Source of the DNA: Serinus canaria
Lineage: Eukaryota > Chordata > Aves > Passeriformes > Fringillidae
DNA length: 64,000 nucleotides
Assembly (NCBI RefSeq): GCF_022539315.1
Contig: NC_066323.1
Span: forward strand, 16,481,719 to 16,545,718
Direction: 5' to 3'
Position numbers and translations under genes: made by a program
Notes under the pieces: model-generated
Databases searched by the model: none
What the model was told of the DNA's origin: nothing
What the model saw: only the letters and a program-made list of their open reading frames with translations
In this document: positions 12,317 to 26,074 of the stretch, piece by piece
Layout of the letters: each line of letters starts with the position of its first letter
Position numbering within the stretch: position 1 is the first letter of the stretch

Positions 12317-15300
12317 ACTTCCTGAAGAACAAGGTCTTTAGACACACTCATGTTTTCAAAAATTTAACTGTGGTGGTGAAACATATCTGACATATTGCAG
12401 AATGATAAGAGGAGCCTGGATTTACAGTAACTTACCACTCAAAACTGTCTTGTAGAGGGTTCAGATCCATTCTGGGTTTATAGATATGGTTTAAACCAGC
12501 AAAAACATATTCCTTTTTCCTTGTGGGGTTAGTTTTCTGCCCAATTGGCAGCTGGAGCTCCACTCAGCTCCAGAGGTCAGAAAAATATCACCAGTGATGT
12601 AAGGAAGGGAGGCAGGAGCATGCAGCCAGTTCTGGGCAAGGAGAGGACCAGAGTGATGTGGATTTTAGGTTCACTTGCCCAGTGACAGAATTGCAGCCAA
12701 AGCAGCTGGGTGAAGCTCTGGGCATGCTCACAAGTTCTGCTGAACTGGGACAGTGCTACCGTGCCTGGCCACAGATGGAAGAAAAGGAGAAGCAAGGCTG
12801 TTCAGCAGACTTGGGGCTGAGAACCACAAGTGTGGCCCATGGCTGCTTCTTGAAAGTACATGCATGCACTTTCACTCTGTGAATCTACAGGAGATGAGTG
12901 GATTTCTTGAAAGAACCAACACCCTTCCTGGAAAAATTGCAACAGTTCAGAAAAGGTGAAAGTTGTGCACTGCCACCTTCTCTCTCTTGTGATTAGCTCA
13001 TCCTCTGAGACAGCAGGAGCTGCCATCCCCACCGTGCCAGGTTTAGGGCTTTTTCTAAGTCTTGTGTTGTACTGGGAGCTGCTATCATGTTTGAACCCAT
13101 CTGAGGACATGAAATCAACTCGAGTCTGGGAAGCCACACAGGCTGGAGCTAATTTTTGCTCTCTGTTAATTTACCTGCCTGTGACTTTTTGTGCTGCCCA
13201 GGATTTAATCAGCTTGCTCTGGAGATGGATCTGCTGCATGTATGTCTGGAGCTGGGCTGGTGCTGACTGATGGGCAACAGCAATGTCCTCTGGGCTGTCA
13301 CAGCAGGCACAGCTGCTGGGCTGTGACATGGACAGAGCCCAGGGCCAAGGCTTCCCTTGGTTCCTGCATCCCTGAGTCTGGGAAGGGCATTGGAGAGATC
13401 TTCACACTTTGGCTGCCCTGACTGGTAAGGAACTAGTGAGGCTGACATGCAGAAACCCTTCCATCAGCTCCCAGGCCAGAGAAGGGAGCAGAAGGGCTGG
13501 AAATGAAGGTGTGCTGTGGCACACGCTTTGTGGAACGGCCTCTGGGAGGGACGCTGCAAACTGTGATGACTAAGAGTGGCCTGGAAGCTAAATCCCATCT
13601 AACTAAGGGTGTCAATTCATAAAACTGCTTAATCCCATTTAAGTGCAAGCTGCTTCCAACAGAGGTGGCCTCCTCACATCCCACGTGTGCACTCCCACCC
13701 TCTCCCTTCTCTTGCCCCCGGGTGTCCCCGAGCTCTGAGGTTGACTCAGACCGTGTTGTTCACCCAGTACAAAGCAGATGACATTCACTGGAGGCTCAGT
13801 TTGTGTCAGACCATAACTATGCATACAGGAATCTGACCTAGGAGGCTCCATCTGCAAGGGCTGAAGGAGAAATGCTGCTCTGTTTGGTAGCCTTCCCTTC
13901 GACTGGATTGCGTCAAAGGAAACCGGACTGTGCAGAAGTGAGTAATGCTCAGGGCTGAACTCCATCCAGCAGCTCAGGAGACTAAAAATCAGAAAACTAC
14001 TGAAAGCTCCTCCTAGCTACTTCATGAAGGAAGCACACAAAACCTGGAGCCTTGCACCGAGCTCCAGTAAGCATGACTGCAAAACGAGAAGCCTTCTTTT
14101 GGAAGAAACCAGCCGGCCAAGGATGCTGATGTATTTATACAAGTAAACAGTCTGGAGGCCAGGAAGGAGCTCTGGTTTCCAGATAAATGCCCTCTCCCAT
14201 GTTCACTTTATTACTGAGCACAGCTCACTTCCATTTCCTTTCCTATTCTCTGCTCCTGTTTCAGGACAGGGATGGGAAGGGTCGGAGAGGGGCTGGGGCT
14301 CAGTGCTCGCACAGTGCTGCGAGGGAACTCAACCCAAAATAAACTCTTTCATCACTGCTCTTTTTATGCCTTCATTTAAACACAGCTTTTCCATTCCAGG
14401 TGTAAACACATCTCAGGTTTATCACCTCTGGTTTCTGGGAATGGACATTCATTTTGGGAAGCAAGTGGAAGAGCAGCATTCTGCCAGGGTAGTTCCCAGT
14501 TGTCAGCAATCTGTTGCACGGGGCCTTGCTGCCAGAGCAAGATTGCTTCTCAGCAGTGACAACCCTGTGGTGATTGCTTCCTCCAGGCTTCTCTGATAAG
14601 TGTGCTTGCACACAAAAGGTGCTACAAACTTCTGGGAGGAAAGGCAGATCCGGGAAATTTTGGGAAGACATAGGTGGAAACTGAAAGTGAGAGACAGGAG
14701 AAGACTTCTGGGTTTAATCTGTGATGAAAAACCAAAACAAAACCAAAAGTACCCAAACTAACCAAAAAACCCTGCAAAACCTCGGAGAACTCAGGACATA
14801 GAAGTAAGGATAAAAGCCAAAAAAACCATGGGAGTTCTTTTTCCAACTTCTCCTCCCTGTCCTGCTCCCTGTTCCCCTGTGCTTGGTGTGGGTGTGTTGC
14901 TGCTTGCATCTCCCCTGCAGTGGGTCCCACAAGCTGCTCCTGGCATGGTGCTGCAGGGGATGTCTGGCACACACAGCCTGAGGCTGCCCAGGGGGGAAAT
15001 GCCCACCTCAGGCAGCTGGGCATTCCCACAGCTGTCCTGCCTGCCAGCCCAGCACCAGGCACCCAAGCCAAGGGGAACACAGGACTGTGTGTGGCAGCAG
15101 AGGGGCTTCCCCAAGCCAGGATGTTGTGGGTAGAAGTCAGATGATGAAGAGAGGTTTGGGGCTCTCTCAGTGCCCACATAACACACCTCCCCACGAAGGC
15201 CTGTAGGTCTGCAAGAGCTCCCCTATGCAGCTCAGGACGTGCAGCCCTGCCCACAGTGGCACAGCTGCATCCCAGGCTGCAAATGAGGCAATTCCCAGCC

Positions 15301-16142
15301 TCCCAGGGGGACAGGGAGAGGAACAAGTCACTGGCACAGAGCACAAGTCCTGGCAGACCTGGAGAGAGCTGAACAGGTACTGAGCAGTGCTGGACTCCAG
15401 ACTGCACACTTGACAGTAAAAGCCATTATCACACCAAGTAAATACATAAAAATACATTGCTTTAGGTGACTTTATATAGTAATGTCCTGCCTGTACCATT
15501 GCTGAAGTCTTTAGTGAGTTCCTTCTCCAGTAAACTGTGATCTTCTTTTTTTATTATTTTTAATTATGTACTATTCCAGAAATGTCATCCTATTTCCCAC
15601 TGTCACAGAAAGTGCCTGAGGCTGTGATTGAAAAATCTTATGAAAAGACTCATATTCTGTTTCTAATCAGATATGTTTCTGTCTTTAGAGTACCTGCTAG
15701 TTTCTTTTTGCCTGCATGACATTTTTATTTTGATCTAACCTCTTCTTTCCCTCCCCCTGTTGCAGATCCTCTGTCTCCATGGCCCATTTCTCCTTCACAA
15801 GTTGCTAATGTGAAAAAATTACACTGCCCCATACCTGGGCAGGTCAGCTTCAAGCACTCCTGAATCACAGCTTCAGCCCATGTTTACGGTGGCTAACAAT
15901 GAGAAGTGTTTTTACACTGAGGATAATGGTGTATTTGCACTGCAAGATCAACCTTAGATGTAAAAATCATTATTTATTTAATAGGCACATCAAAGAATAC
16001 CACGAGAGAAGGGAATTTCAAAGTTTCCCAGAATAATTAGATTTCTGCTATTATGTGAGGCATTTTTTTTTTTTCTCCTAACTCAATAAGTAATAAAAGC
16101 GTAGTTCTCAGAAATCATTTAAAGCATTACTAGACTGAGAAG
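12317..16142. other. intergenic, no gene seen
   Basis: A 261-codon open frame lies on the - strand at 14622-15407, overlapped by other frames. It is rich in Ser, Pro, Leu and Cys, has no domain that I recognise and no visible promoter or splice context. I therefore leave it unannotated as a gene; it is listed among the findings because of its length. Confidence 0.5.
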
Positions 16143-16161
16143 AAAAAAAAAAAAAAAAAAA
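16143..16161 (+). repeat. A19 homopolymer tract
   Basis: Nineteen consecutive A. An AATAAA hexamer lies near 16092, roughly 50 bases upstream, an arrangement that would fit the tail of an old retrocopied transcript. No recognisable coding body or target-site duplication is seen upstream, so the retrocopy reading is weak. Confidence 0.85.
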
Positions 16162-17500
16162 GAGGAATTGTTTCCTTAGGAGCTAGAAATCTAGTAAGTG
16201 ACAGGACTGCACAGCTAATGAGGGAGAGAAAGGTCTGATTTGGAGCAGACTGCAGCACTTCCGAAACCTGAGAAAGATTTTCTTCTAGGAAAGAGGAGAA
16301 GTACCATTGGGAAAGCTCATTGCTTGATTTCCTAGGGTACTCTCCTTAATGAAATGCATATTTAAATAAGCAAGAGCTCAGCAGTGGAAGTATCCCATAG
16401 CATCATTGTGCATTGTGCTCCACGGTACAGAAGCACCACTGAGGGCAGCCCTGTCCCCAGCATTGCATATTCTAGGTGGAGAGTGGCACAGAAAAGACAT
16501 CCTTTGTGGATCTCCCCTTACAGATTTGTCAGAAGGACTTTCTAAAGCCTCTGATGACTGACTGTGAAACAAGGCCCCAGTTGATTAAGAAACCGACCGG
16601 CTTGGCGGAAGAATGAGGTCCTCAGTTTAAATTCAGCCTGGTTTCCGTTTTCTGAGCCCTTTCCACGGCTCACAGAGAATCCCTCACAATTTGTTAACCC
16701 TTTGCTCTGCCTGGCTGAGCCCTGGCAAGCCGTGGCTGGCTTTGTTGATGCTGTGCCCTCGAGCCCCAGGGTGGCAGGAGAAGGCTCAGCAGGCTGGGCT
16801 GGTGGGAGAGCTGGGTCCCCAGGAGCAGAAAGGAGGAACCAAGGGAAAAGGGCATCCAGCAGTGAAGGAAGGCTCACACAAGAGGTACTTTTTTCCATTT
16901 TTCTCACAGTACTTTCAAGTACTATCAAATACAAAGGTATATTTTCCTTTGTCCTTAATAATGTATATAAAAAAAAAATCTGTTTCAAGTGGCCCAAAGT
17001 ATATGGCTGAAAGCTTTTCAGAGATAATAATCTGCAGGTGTGTTCCAGCCCTAGACAGTGATGGATCTGCTGCAGGGAGTCCTTCCAACAAAGAAAGGAG
17101 CTCCTTCTTGTGGGATGTGCAACACAGCAGGAATGAAAAGCTCAAAAGAATATTTATCTATGTAGAGGTGACAAAGATAGTGTCAGTTTGATTTTAAAAT
17201 CAATACAGGCATTGTAATTAATTCTACTAGCAGGAAGCAAGACTCTTATGTCCATTGTCATTAGGGCTGGTGAAGTCAGGACAGGGAACATAAGTGGGAG
17301 ATTAGTTCAGGACAGGAGAGAAAGGCCAGTTTCAGAGTATAGATTCCCCCAGATGGATTTTTAATGTGCCAGGAGGAGTAAAAAGGAGCCTTATCCTCAA
17401 TGCAGTACAGTACTTTTGAGAGAATAGCACTAACAATAGCATACACAGCTGTCATAAGGAAATTTTTTTCTAGACCAGCTCCAAGAACCAAGGTCTGGAC

Positions 17501-17518
17501 AAAAAAAAAAAAAAAAAA
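17501..17518. repeat. A18 homopolymer tract
   Basis: Eighteen consecutive A following GGTCTGGAC. No associated element recognised. Confidence 0.9.
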
Positions 17519-18180
17519 TCCCTCCAATAACATGTGTGATAAATACAATACCTTCTTGAACCTAGAAAGAGATGTAGAAAGGCTGGAAAGAGCACTATTG
17601 TGCATGACTTTTGTGGTATTTGTGTGGAAAACTGACTAACAAGCACATGATGTGCAGCTTGGTAGAGTGGGGGGAAAGTGCTGGGACAGAAACCTGAGTT
17701 CCCTGAGAAATTATTCTGACTGACTCTAAAACAAATTCAGTTCACACTTTTGTAGGAGAAAAACTCCACTGCCAGATTTCTAATGAAGAGGTAGCCATGA
17801 TCAAGCCACAAAGAGGCATGGTAAAGGTTTTAAAAACTGGCAACATACTGAAGAAAGTCTATATGGAATATGTTGGCTCCAACTGCAATATTGAAACAGC
17901 TGTTGAATTTCAGGCTGAAAAAGCATAAAATATTGAGAACTGGTAACACAAGCCCCAATTCTGAAATACTTGTGTGACAAGCAGAAGAGAAACTCATTAG
18001 GCAGCTGAAAATGTCACAGAACTAATTGTTTCATTTTGCTAGCTACCCTCTGTTGCATGCGTAACAAAAACCACTCATAAAGATGAGGAATATTCAACTT
18101 TTCAGGAGCAGTAGTAGACTCTGTGACATCTGAGCATCTCCATGCTCCAAATTCTCACTGTCTGGCACCACAGTAAAGAA

Positions 18181-18300
18181 ATGTCACTATTCCCATTTTA
18201 CAGACAGTGAGGTAGATGAAAGCAAATGAAGTGATTTCCTAAAGAGTGCTCTGAGAACTTGTTCACAGGTTAGGGACTGAACCCAAGTCCCCAAAGAGCT
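18181..18300 (-). repeat. ancient MIR-type SINE relic
   Basis: Read on the - strand this resembles a mammalian-wide interspersed repeat (MIR, CORE-SINE) through its tRNA-related and 3' parts. On the + strand the tell-tale phrases are TTCCCATTTTACAGACAGTGAGG near the left end and ACAGGTTAGGGACTGAACCCA near the right end, in the order and spacing expected of a reversed MIR. The middle is diverged. MIR-like relics are known in birds at low density. The identification rests on recalled consensus features, not an alignment. Confidence 0.5.
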
Positions 18301-19031
18301 AGCTAAATCTTTGGCCATCTTTGGAAGTTTGGGTTTTTTTCTGAGCTGTGAAAAGGGTCATTGTTAATAAGGCAGAATTGTTATTCTTTTCTCCTTTGAC
18401 AGATTTGAGGGTTTTCAGTGCCACCTCCTCGTTCTCTTGTGTTTTATATAGAGCATGCTCTGCATATTTGGTTGCAAGCCAAGCGTGCCTCAGTTCCCCA
18501 TCTGCTCTTTTTATGTTGCAACTTATCTCCCATCCCACCTCTGCATTGTCTCTTATAAGTGCATCTCTAATCTCAAGGAGTGCTCAGCAGACCCAGACAC
18601 CAGTGTCACAAGGGGTGGCTGCAGCAGCAGTGCCTCTCATGGTGTCCACAGTGCATCTATGGAAAACTTGAGCAGCCCTACTGGGTGTTTGAGATTATTT
18701 TCAAGAACCTTCACTAAGCATCCACCAGGAATAGGGAGACAGCTGTTAACACTCCAGAAATACCAAGTGAAGGTTTGAATGCCAATCCAGAAAAGGAGTT
18801 GAAAATATAGTAGATGATTTATCAAGGGCATATTGGAGAAGTGTGAATAGAGATGGGGCTGTCATGATGTGTCTTAAAGTGCCTGATATTCAAATGACTG
18901 CTTAGAGATTTCCAGTCAGACATGGCAAAATCCATGATAATGCCAGTGTTAAGGGAGTCTCTGTTAAATGGGCACCGAAAGCCAAAATGTGAAGAGCTTG
19001 AGGACAAGGAGATTTGTTGAGGACAATGGAA

Positions 19032-19125
19032 TTTGGCTGATTTGGTTTGGGAAATTTTTTGGTTGGTATTTTTTTTTTGTTTGTTTGGCGTTTGTTGGTT
19101 TTTTTGTTTTGTTTTGATTTTTTAA
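19032..19125. repeat. GT-rich low-complexity stretch
   Basis: Dominated by TTTGG, TTTGTTTG and long T runs, with no repeat unit of fixed length. It produces Phe/Leu/Val-rich frames on + and Lys/Asn/Gln-rich frames on -, all artefacts. Confidence 0.8.
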
Positions 19126-21730
19126 AACATTCCAATGAAAATTGTTATAAAGAATCAAGAAGAAAATGGAATTTAGCACCATCCCACTTGCTAGCCCTGT
19201 CAGTTCTCCCACTCTGGATCCAAAAAGGATGGAGGGAGTCCTGAGGTCTGGGGATGGAGCAGTGAGTGTGGTGGGGCCTGAAGGAAGAGTATCTGCTGCT
19301 TTTGTTTCCCCCACTTCACCTCTGTTGGTATCAGAGGCAGCTGGGAGGCAGCCAGTCATGCCAAGGGAATAACAATTCAAACAACAGGAACTGGTAATAA
19401 AATAGATGCTTGGCAAGAGGGTTGTACAAGAGAAGAAGTGTTTTAGCCCTAGGTGTGAGGTGTGAATTGCTGAATGCAGCATGTTTAGGAAAGATGGGTA
19501 TCAGCAGAACAAAAGGAGCTGCTGGCTCTGCTTGAGTGAGCTGTAAGCTCAGTTTTGTCTTCTGCTGCTCTAGTACTGCAACTGTTTTGACAGAAGCTTA
19601 ATAAAAGTAGGAGTAAGCTGGTCTGAGGGACCTGTGTGTCCCACCTAGGAGCACAGCCCAGGTCCATCTGGGAAGTACCTGGCCATGTGTGGGCACAGAT
19701 GCCACTTCTGTGCACACAGTTGCCATGCCAGTGCCAAGAGATGTGGTGTGTGCGAACAGGAAACTCAGAAATTGAGTCTTGAAGGTATGGGGTTCATTAC
19801 CAGAGATGTAATGTCCCTTGAATCTGTTTAATAACAGTGTCTTAGAACAAAATGATCACAAAAGAGACCAGCAAGGTTCTGTACATCTTGAATACAGGGT
19901 ATGGATACTTGTTGTCTTAGATAGCAAAGGTTCTAACATCATCATAGTACAAGGATTTCATATTATCAGAGCTTCATGCCTTCTTGATACAGGCAGCTCC
20001 TCTACACACTGACTTCTCCAGGTCCTCACAGCAATCTGACTCTCCTCACTCCTCTTTCCTTACTCTTATATAGCACTAGTTCTTATTGATTGCAGGTGTG
20101 GCCTGTTAAGATCAGGCCCACCTCCAATCTTCAGCAACTGAAACAGCTGCAACTCACTGGGGGACAAGATCACCCTCTACAGATACTGGGCTCTGACTCT
20201 CTGCCTTTGATGTTGGGTGTTTATTTATTTCTATGCAAACTGGACTCTGAATGCTGCTGAACTGGAATTCAGTTGCCCTGTGTTGCTCTGCAAGTGTGAA
20301 CAGACCACTCCTGAAAGGTGAGGGAGATCTGTGGTGTTTGGTTGCTGCCTGACACTGGTTCTACACATGTGTGAAAAGGTGGGGTCAGACTTGCTGTATT
20401 TCACTGAAACAGGCTTAATAAAAATGTCTTTGTTTTGCCTCTGAAAGGAAATGTTCTTGATGACAGTGAACACTTAGTACAAATGATGTAATATTAGATT
20501 GCTCAACACTTAACATGGAGAAAAAGCTTATAAAAATTGGATAGGTGAAGATTTATTGAGAGAAACCATGGCAAGCTACCAGGAACAGAAATAGCCACTC
20601 TAAGAAAGCAAAGTCCAGAGCACCTCTGAGGTCAGGGCTGTCCAGACAGTGAGATAGTGAGAAATGGTTTCTCTAGAAGCCCGGGGAATCTGAAGTGCTC
20701 TTGGAAGAATTGGATGGATGAGACATGCTGGTGCTCTGAGCTCTCTCAAAGCTACTTTAGGCCAAATACCCAGCCTTTCTCCTACAAGTCACTAAAGCCC
20801 TGCTTTAATATGTGCCATTTATTTAACACAAATGATTGTTCAGCCTGAACACATACCAGTCACAAGGGGCAGGCAAAGAAGCTCCAGGTAGGAACACTAC
20901 CTTTGGTCTAGTGTGTGAAACAAGTGGGAAGTTCCTCAGAAAACCTGAATTTGCTTTATGCAGCTCATTGCTATCTGGATTACCTTCCTGGGCCTTCCTT
21001 ATGACTGCCAAAAATAGCTTCCTCTGATGCCACAGGACATGAGAATGATAACATAAGGCCAGGGCAGCATAAGGTGTCTGATTCCTTTTGCTTCACACAC
21101 CATGTGCCTCTTACCCCTCCAGGCACAGTTAGAAGAGCCCTGTGAGGGGACTTATCTTATTATGCAGTTATTTGAACCTGGGCAGGTGTTTTACATGGTC
21201 CTTCCTGACCTCTGAACCACAGAGTGGACAAATGAACTGCAGATATTGGCTGCTTCATGGCATTGTTACCTGGGGGAGGCACATCCATGTTCTACTGTAG
21301 AAATACAGCTCTCAGTGTCAATTATCCAGGAACTCATCAAGGTAGAAATCCCAATTCATGTATTTATGATCCTTGAGTAAGTGACTCCGGAGACAAGCTG
21401 AAATGAGCCATCATTTCTGGGGTGATCCTCTCTCCTCGAGCACTGACAGCTTTCCTGAGTGCTGTCATCCCAAGGGAGGGCACTGGGGCTACCACATCAA
21501 TCATTCCTGAAGGGTTGTCAGGCCTGATGGGGCAAGAGCAAGGCTGAGCCAAGGATGCTGCTGCCTGTCTGGGAGCTTTCTGACTGAACAACTTATCCAC
21601 GGGGCCCAAATGGTGCAACTGGAAAACAAAGCAGCAAAATCCTAGCTGACAAAAGTGGATGGAGGCAAGCCAGGACTAGAGCAAACAAAAGCTGCAAATA
21701 AAATATAGATCATCTCAGCCCAGTTGAAAG
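19126..21730. other. intergenic, no gene seen
   Basis: No coding exon supported. The block at about 19.74-20.17 kb has a sharper, less repetitive texture with a TATATA-like motif near 20069 and could be a decayed LTR. I cannot recognise a family or find paired ends. Confidence 0.4.
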
Positions 21731-21747
21731 AAAAAAAAAAAAAAAAA
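21731..21747. repeat. A17 homopolymer tract
   Basis: Seventeen consecutive A after CAGTTGAAAG; no associated element recognised. Confidence 0.9.
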
Positions 21748-24700
21748 GATTCTTGTGTGGCCAGGGTAGTCCATGCAGAGATGGGCACAGAGAAGGCTTG
21801 GGAGTTTGGACCTTGATTTATGTCCCCTCTTATGACACTGGAACACAGTGGGGAAGGCAGAACTATCAATCCAGCACAACAGAAATAGAAAAAGTCATGT
21901 TTTTCTTTTAGAAGGAGGGGATGTGGGACAGCCTCTAGTTCACTGTGTCCTGTCTTGTTTAAGGGGTAGCTTTAATCTCTGGTCTGCTGGGCTGTGTGTG
22001 TTTGGGGTGAAAAGGTGCTGACCCAGGGAGGACCCTGAGAGAGGCTTTGGAGCAGAGCTGAGGTTTTCTGAGACTGGTCCATGAGCCCACCACTTATATG
22101 TGGTTTCAGAGTGCAGACAGCATACACAGCTTGGAGACTGGAACACACCCCCAGAGCTGTTATGATAGCTGTGGAAATGGCAGTCACTCTCTGTGGAGCC
22201 ACAGCAAGATGGGTCACTGTGGTAACATCCTCTGTTCAGGAAGGGATGCTCCTGGTGCTTGGGCTCCAGCCAGAGGTTCAGACTTGGGAGGGAAATGTGC
22301 TCCACCAGAGCTGTTCAGCCTCACACAATGACTTCAGTGTGCCTAATTAATTCCTAATTGCTGGGGGAACCACTGGCTGGTGCAACTGTCCAGCCTCCCA
22401 ACTTCTGGCATGGTGAAAGGTGACCAGGCTGAGCATCCTCCCTCTCTTTCCTGGTGGTGCTAGGATCCATGGTGGGTGCATCTGCTGCAGCCTCAGAAAG
22501 AGAAGGAGTTGGTGCTGGTGCAGTGGGGAAGGGACAGGCAGAGACAGTCTCGTGTGTGGCAGGGGCTGGCCTTGGCCATCTGGACAGAGTTTGAGCTGGC
22601 ACTGCCACCCAAAGGGACAGAAATAAATGAGGTGGGTGGGAAGTTGTGGAGGATAACCACAGGGCAAGAGCATGGGCTGCATCTGTCCACAACACCCACA
22701 CACCATGGGAATGGCACTGCTGAGGCCTGGGAACACTGCAGCATCCTGTGTGTTCCCTGCTTCCTTTGTTTTTCCCTTGGGGTATCATTCCCTGTGAGCA
22801 TTGACCTGAGCAGATGTAATGTATTTAAGCTTCAGTCCAGCTGTTTGTACTAAAGAAATGTCTTTTGTGTTTAAAGGTGCTCATTCTGTTACTGGTAGTT
22901 GTAAACAAATTTTCTGAACCTTACTGTTTCTCTGTTTTTAAGAGTATCTGTTTCCCATAGTGCTGCTGGGTTTTACCTTTTAATTACAAACAAACAAACC
23001 AACCCCCAAACAATTTTTATGTCATATGTTTTTATATCTTCACCATGTATTATAACATATTAAACCTTTCTTACAGACTGACTGATAGTGGGTAGTTGGT
23101 CTTATTGTCCTAAAGCACAGTAGAAACTAGACTTAAAGAATTAGATTTGACCTCATCTTTTTTCTTTTTGTTACATACATACCACTCCTCTGAAGCAGAC
23201 TGCTCTTGTACCTCAGAAAATTGAGACATTAATTCACAAATTAGTGTGGCATTACTAAAACAAACTCCACCCTCTTCCGAAAGCAGGAGTTTGAATTGTG
23301 AACCATTCAGTCTACTTCTGCCTTCAGAAAATGAAATGTCACAAACTTCAGAAACTTAAGAAATTGTTATCTTGAACTCCATCTCTAAGAAGGGGACATG
23401 GGAAAGGACCTTTCCCATCAAGTCTTACACTAATTCTTTAAGCTTTGAACCAGTTAATCCTGTCTTTATTGTTGTTGTAGCCCAAACTGACTCAATGGGA
23501 TGTCTGGACTGAACCATAGGCAAGAACCTCTCCTCCCAAGCAGAGAGGATTCCTGGGAGAAGCTCATGCTGGAATGCAGAAGGGAGAGGGCAAACCCAAG
23601 ACACTGAGGCATCAGATACACCAGAGGTGGTGAGTAGAGAAATAAATAGGTGAAAACAGAAAAAAAATGTTTATCAATATGATGGCAGGAGCTTGATACA
23701 TGTGAAACTTTTATATCTATGTATATATGTATTTAAATATAAAAAACCTCACCTTACCCAGAGTTGAGGCTTTAATTGCCAAGCCCTAGAGACCTAGAGA
23801 GGTCACAAAAAACCTGACAGAAGGCACAGAAGATGAAGATCATTAGCATGATTAGAGTTCAAGTGCAGGCAGGAAAATAAAGAGACCAGAAATATCTTGC
23901 TAAGAAATAACAGGGTTTTCAAAGCAAGCCTTGAAGTGTGTTTATTAGTGGAAAGGCAAGAAACCTTTACTTTTAGCCAAAGACTGCCTGATCTGCCATC
24001 TTACACATTATTTCAGCAACACTACCAAAGCAAGATTTCCTGTGTGTCACTCCAGCTTGCAAACTCAGAAGCTGCCTTTGTTTTGGGAAGAGGCAGGCTA
24101 AGGTGAGATGCTGAGGTGTGGCTGAGGTGTCAGCTCTGGCAGCCCTGTGATGGGGGAAGATCGTGCCAACAGAGAGCTGGAAGTGCTGTGCTTGGGGCAA
24201 GCCCTGGTGCACAAATGCAGCCAGGTTGGCTCAGGCAGGAGCAAGGGATGTTTGCATGGTGCCCTGGCTGCTGCTGGGCTTCCTTCCTGCCCCAGGGGCC
24301 AGTGATTACAGGCTGCAGCTGCTAATTACCTGTGGGGAATCACAGCCATGGCATTCCTCTGCTGGACTCTGTCCTTCAGGGGCTCACTGCTGGCTGAGCA
24401 GACCCATGGCTTGCTGTCTCCAGCAGGCTCAGCACAGCCTGCTTCATCCAAGCAGGTTGAAATCAAACCCTGAACCTCGTTCATCTCTGCAGGTCTCTGA
24501 AAGAGAACAGCAATCAAAATTGATTTCATATTCTTGCCCTGAATATCAGAACTTATCCTCAGAGGATACAATGTACTTGTTAGCCCCAAAAGCCACTCGA
24601 ATGGGTGGATAAAACACAACAAAACCACCCCAAACCAAAAACCTGAATTCTTAATCTGTAAATCTCTGGAGAGAATATTAGCTTTTTATTGTTTCCCTAT

Positions 24701-25505
24701 CATTAAAATGCAGGAAGCAGTCCTAAATGCCTCCCTCTACAACTTCCCATTATTTATCATATCAAATGTCCTTTCTTCCAGGCTCTTTGGTTGACTCCTG
24801 CAGATAGATTATGCAAGCATGTTCAGCATATGGAGCAGAACAGATCCAAACTCTGTTCAATCAAATGCAAAGTGCCTTCATGTGCTGCTGCTTCAGAGTG
24901 TGAGCTCCCAGAGAAGGCAACGCACTGAACTGTATTATGAACTGAGAGTATGAAAACACCCAGGTAGTCTTGGAAAAATGGTTAATCAGTAAGTATTCAC
25001 TGGAGTTGGCAGGCAAGCACACTTTATGAATGCTTGTTTCATAAATATTTATTTTAAGAATTGAATTTTGGGAGTTTTCAGACAAAAGAAACCATAAAAC
25101 AGTGAAGAGAAACTTCGAGACTGAAATTCTTGTGTGTGTGATTTGTTTTTTTGCTTTATATTTCTTATAACCTCTTTTCTTCTTTTTCATTTTGAAAGAA
25201 CTGCAGAAACTAAAAGCTACAAAAAGCAGTCTCAGGCAGAATGCAGAGCCAGCACCAGGTATCCAGAAGAATGAGTCAGTACTAGAGAAACCTCCAGCTT
25301 GTAACCAAAATGCCTCGAGCTGTTTGCACTAAGTTATCTTGAATAAACTATGTGTTGTGTATTTCCTGAAGAGCATGACCAAAAACTCACTGAGACGGTG
25401 GATCTCCAAGCAGGTTATGGCTGAAAGCCTGACTAATGTTTTATGTGTCTTTTTGGTGCATTTCCAAGAGGGTGTTTGTTTGTTTTTACTCATTTCTTAC
25501 TCATG
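21748..25505. other. intergenic, no gene seen
   Basis: Overlapping short open frames cluster on both strands at 22.0-22.85 kb and 24.1-24.6 kb, where GC content is higher, but none resembles a protein family. The AT-rich part around 23.0-23.75 kb includes a TATATCTATGTATATATG stretch. Confidence 0.5.
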
Positions 25506-25523
25506 AAAAAAAAAAAAAAAAAA
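25506..25523. repeat. A18 homopolymer tract
   Basis: Eighteen consecutive A after ACTCATG; no associated element recognised. Confidence 0.9.
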
Positions 25524-26074
25524 CCCAAAATCAACAACCCAGTGAACTTAAGTAGGGTTTACAATACAGGATTCATTTTTCATTTGTTAGAGAGCATTTC
25601 CTCTAGACTGCAGACAAATTGTTTCCCGGCACAGAAAAATCTCTATTGATGTGGTCAAGATTTAAAATTTAGCAATGTACTTCCTCTACTGGGGATGTTC
25701 TGAATTTCTTCAGTGCAGTGAATCATTCTGGTGGTGGAACCAAACTCAACTTACTTATGCTGAATGGCAAAAGAACAACAAAAACTTGCCCAAATTTGAA
25801 AATATCACTGAAAAAGAATAAAAGCACAATTGTCTTCAGCCATTATGGGCTGCCCTAATTTGAATCACATGGGAAAATGCTTTGTTAATGGCTTTCTTCC
25901 TTTACTCTTCATTGGCAACAAACCAAACCAAACCCTTTTCTTTGTTCTTCTCCTTTATGCATAGCCTTTTCATCTGGTTTTAGAAGAAGCTGGTCCTGTG
26001 GTTTGAAGTACCTGAGATCTGGGGTCATTTCTACAGATGTCCACAACAGCCAGGGACTGACCACCTTCATTACT

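Noticed and set aside
22081..22853. Cluster of short open frames on both strands, considered as exons of an unknown gene
   Set aside because: No consistent splice sites, frame or domain; explained by raised GC content.
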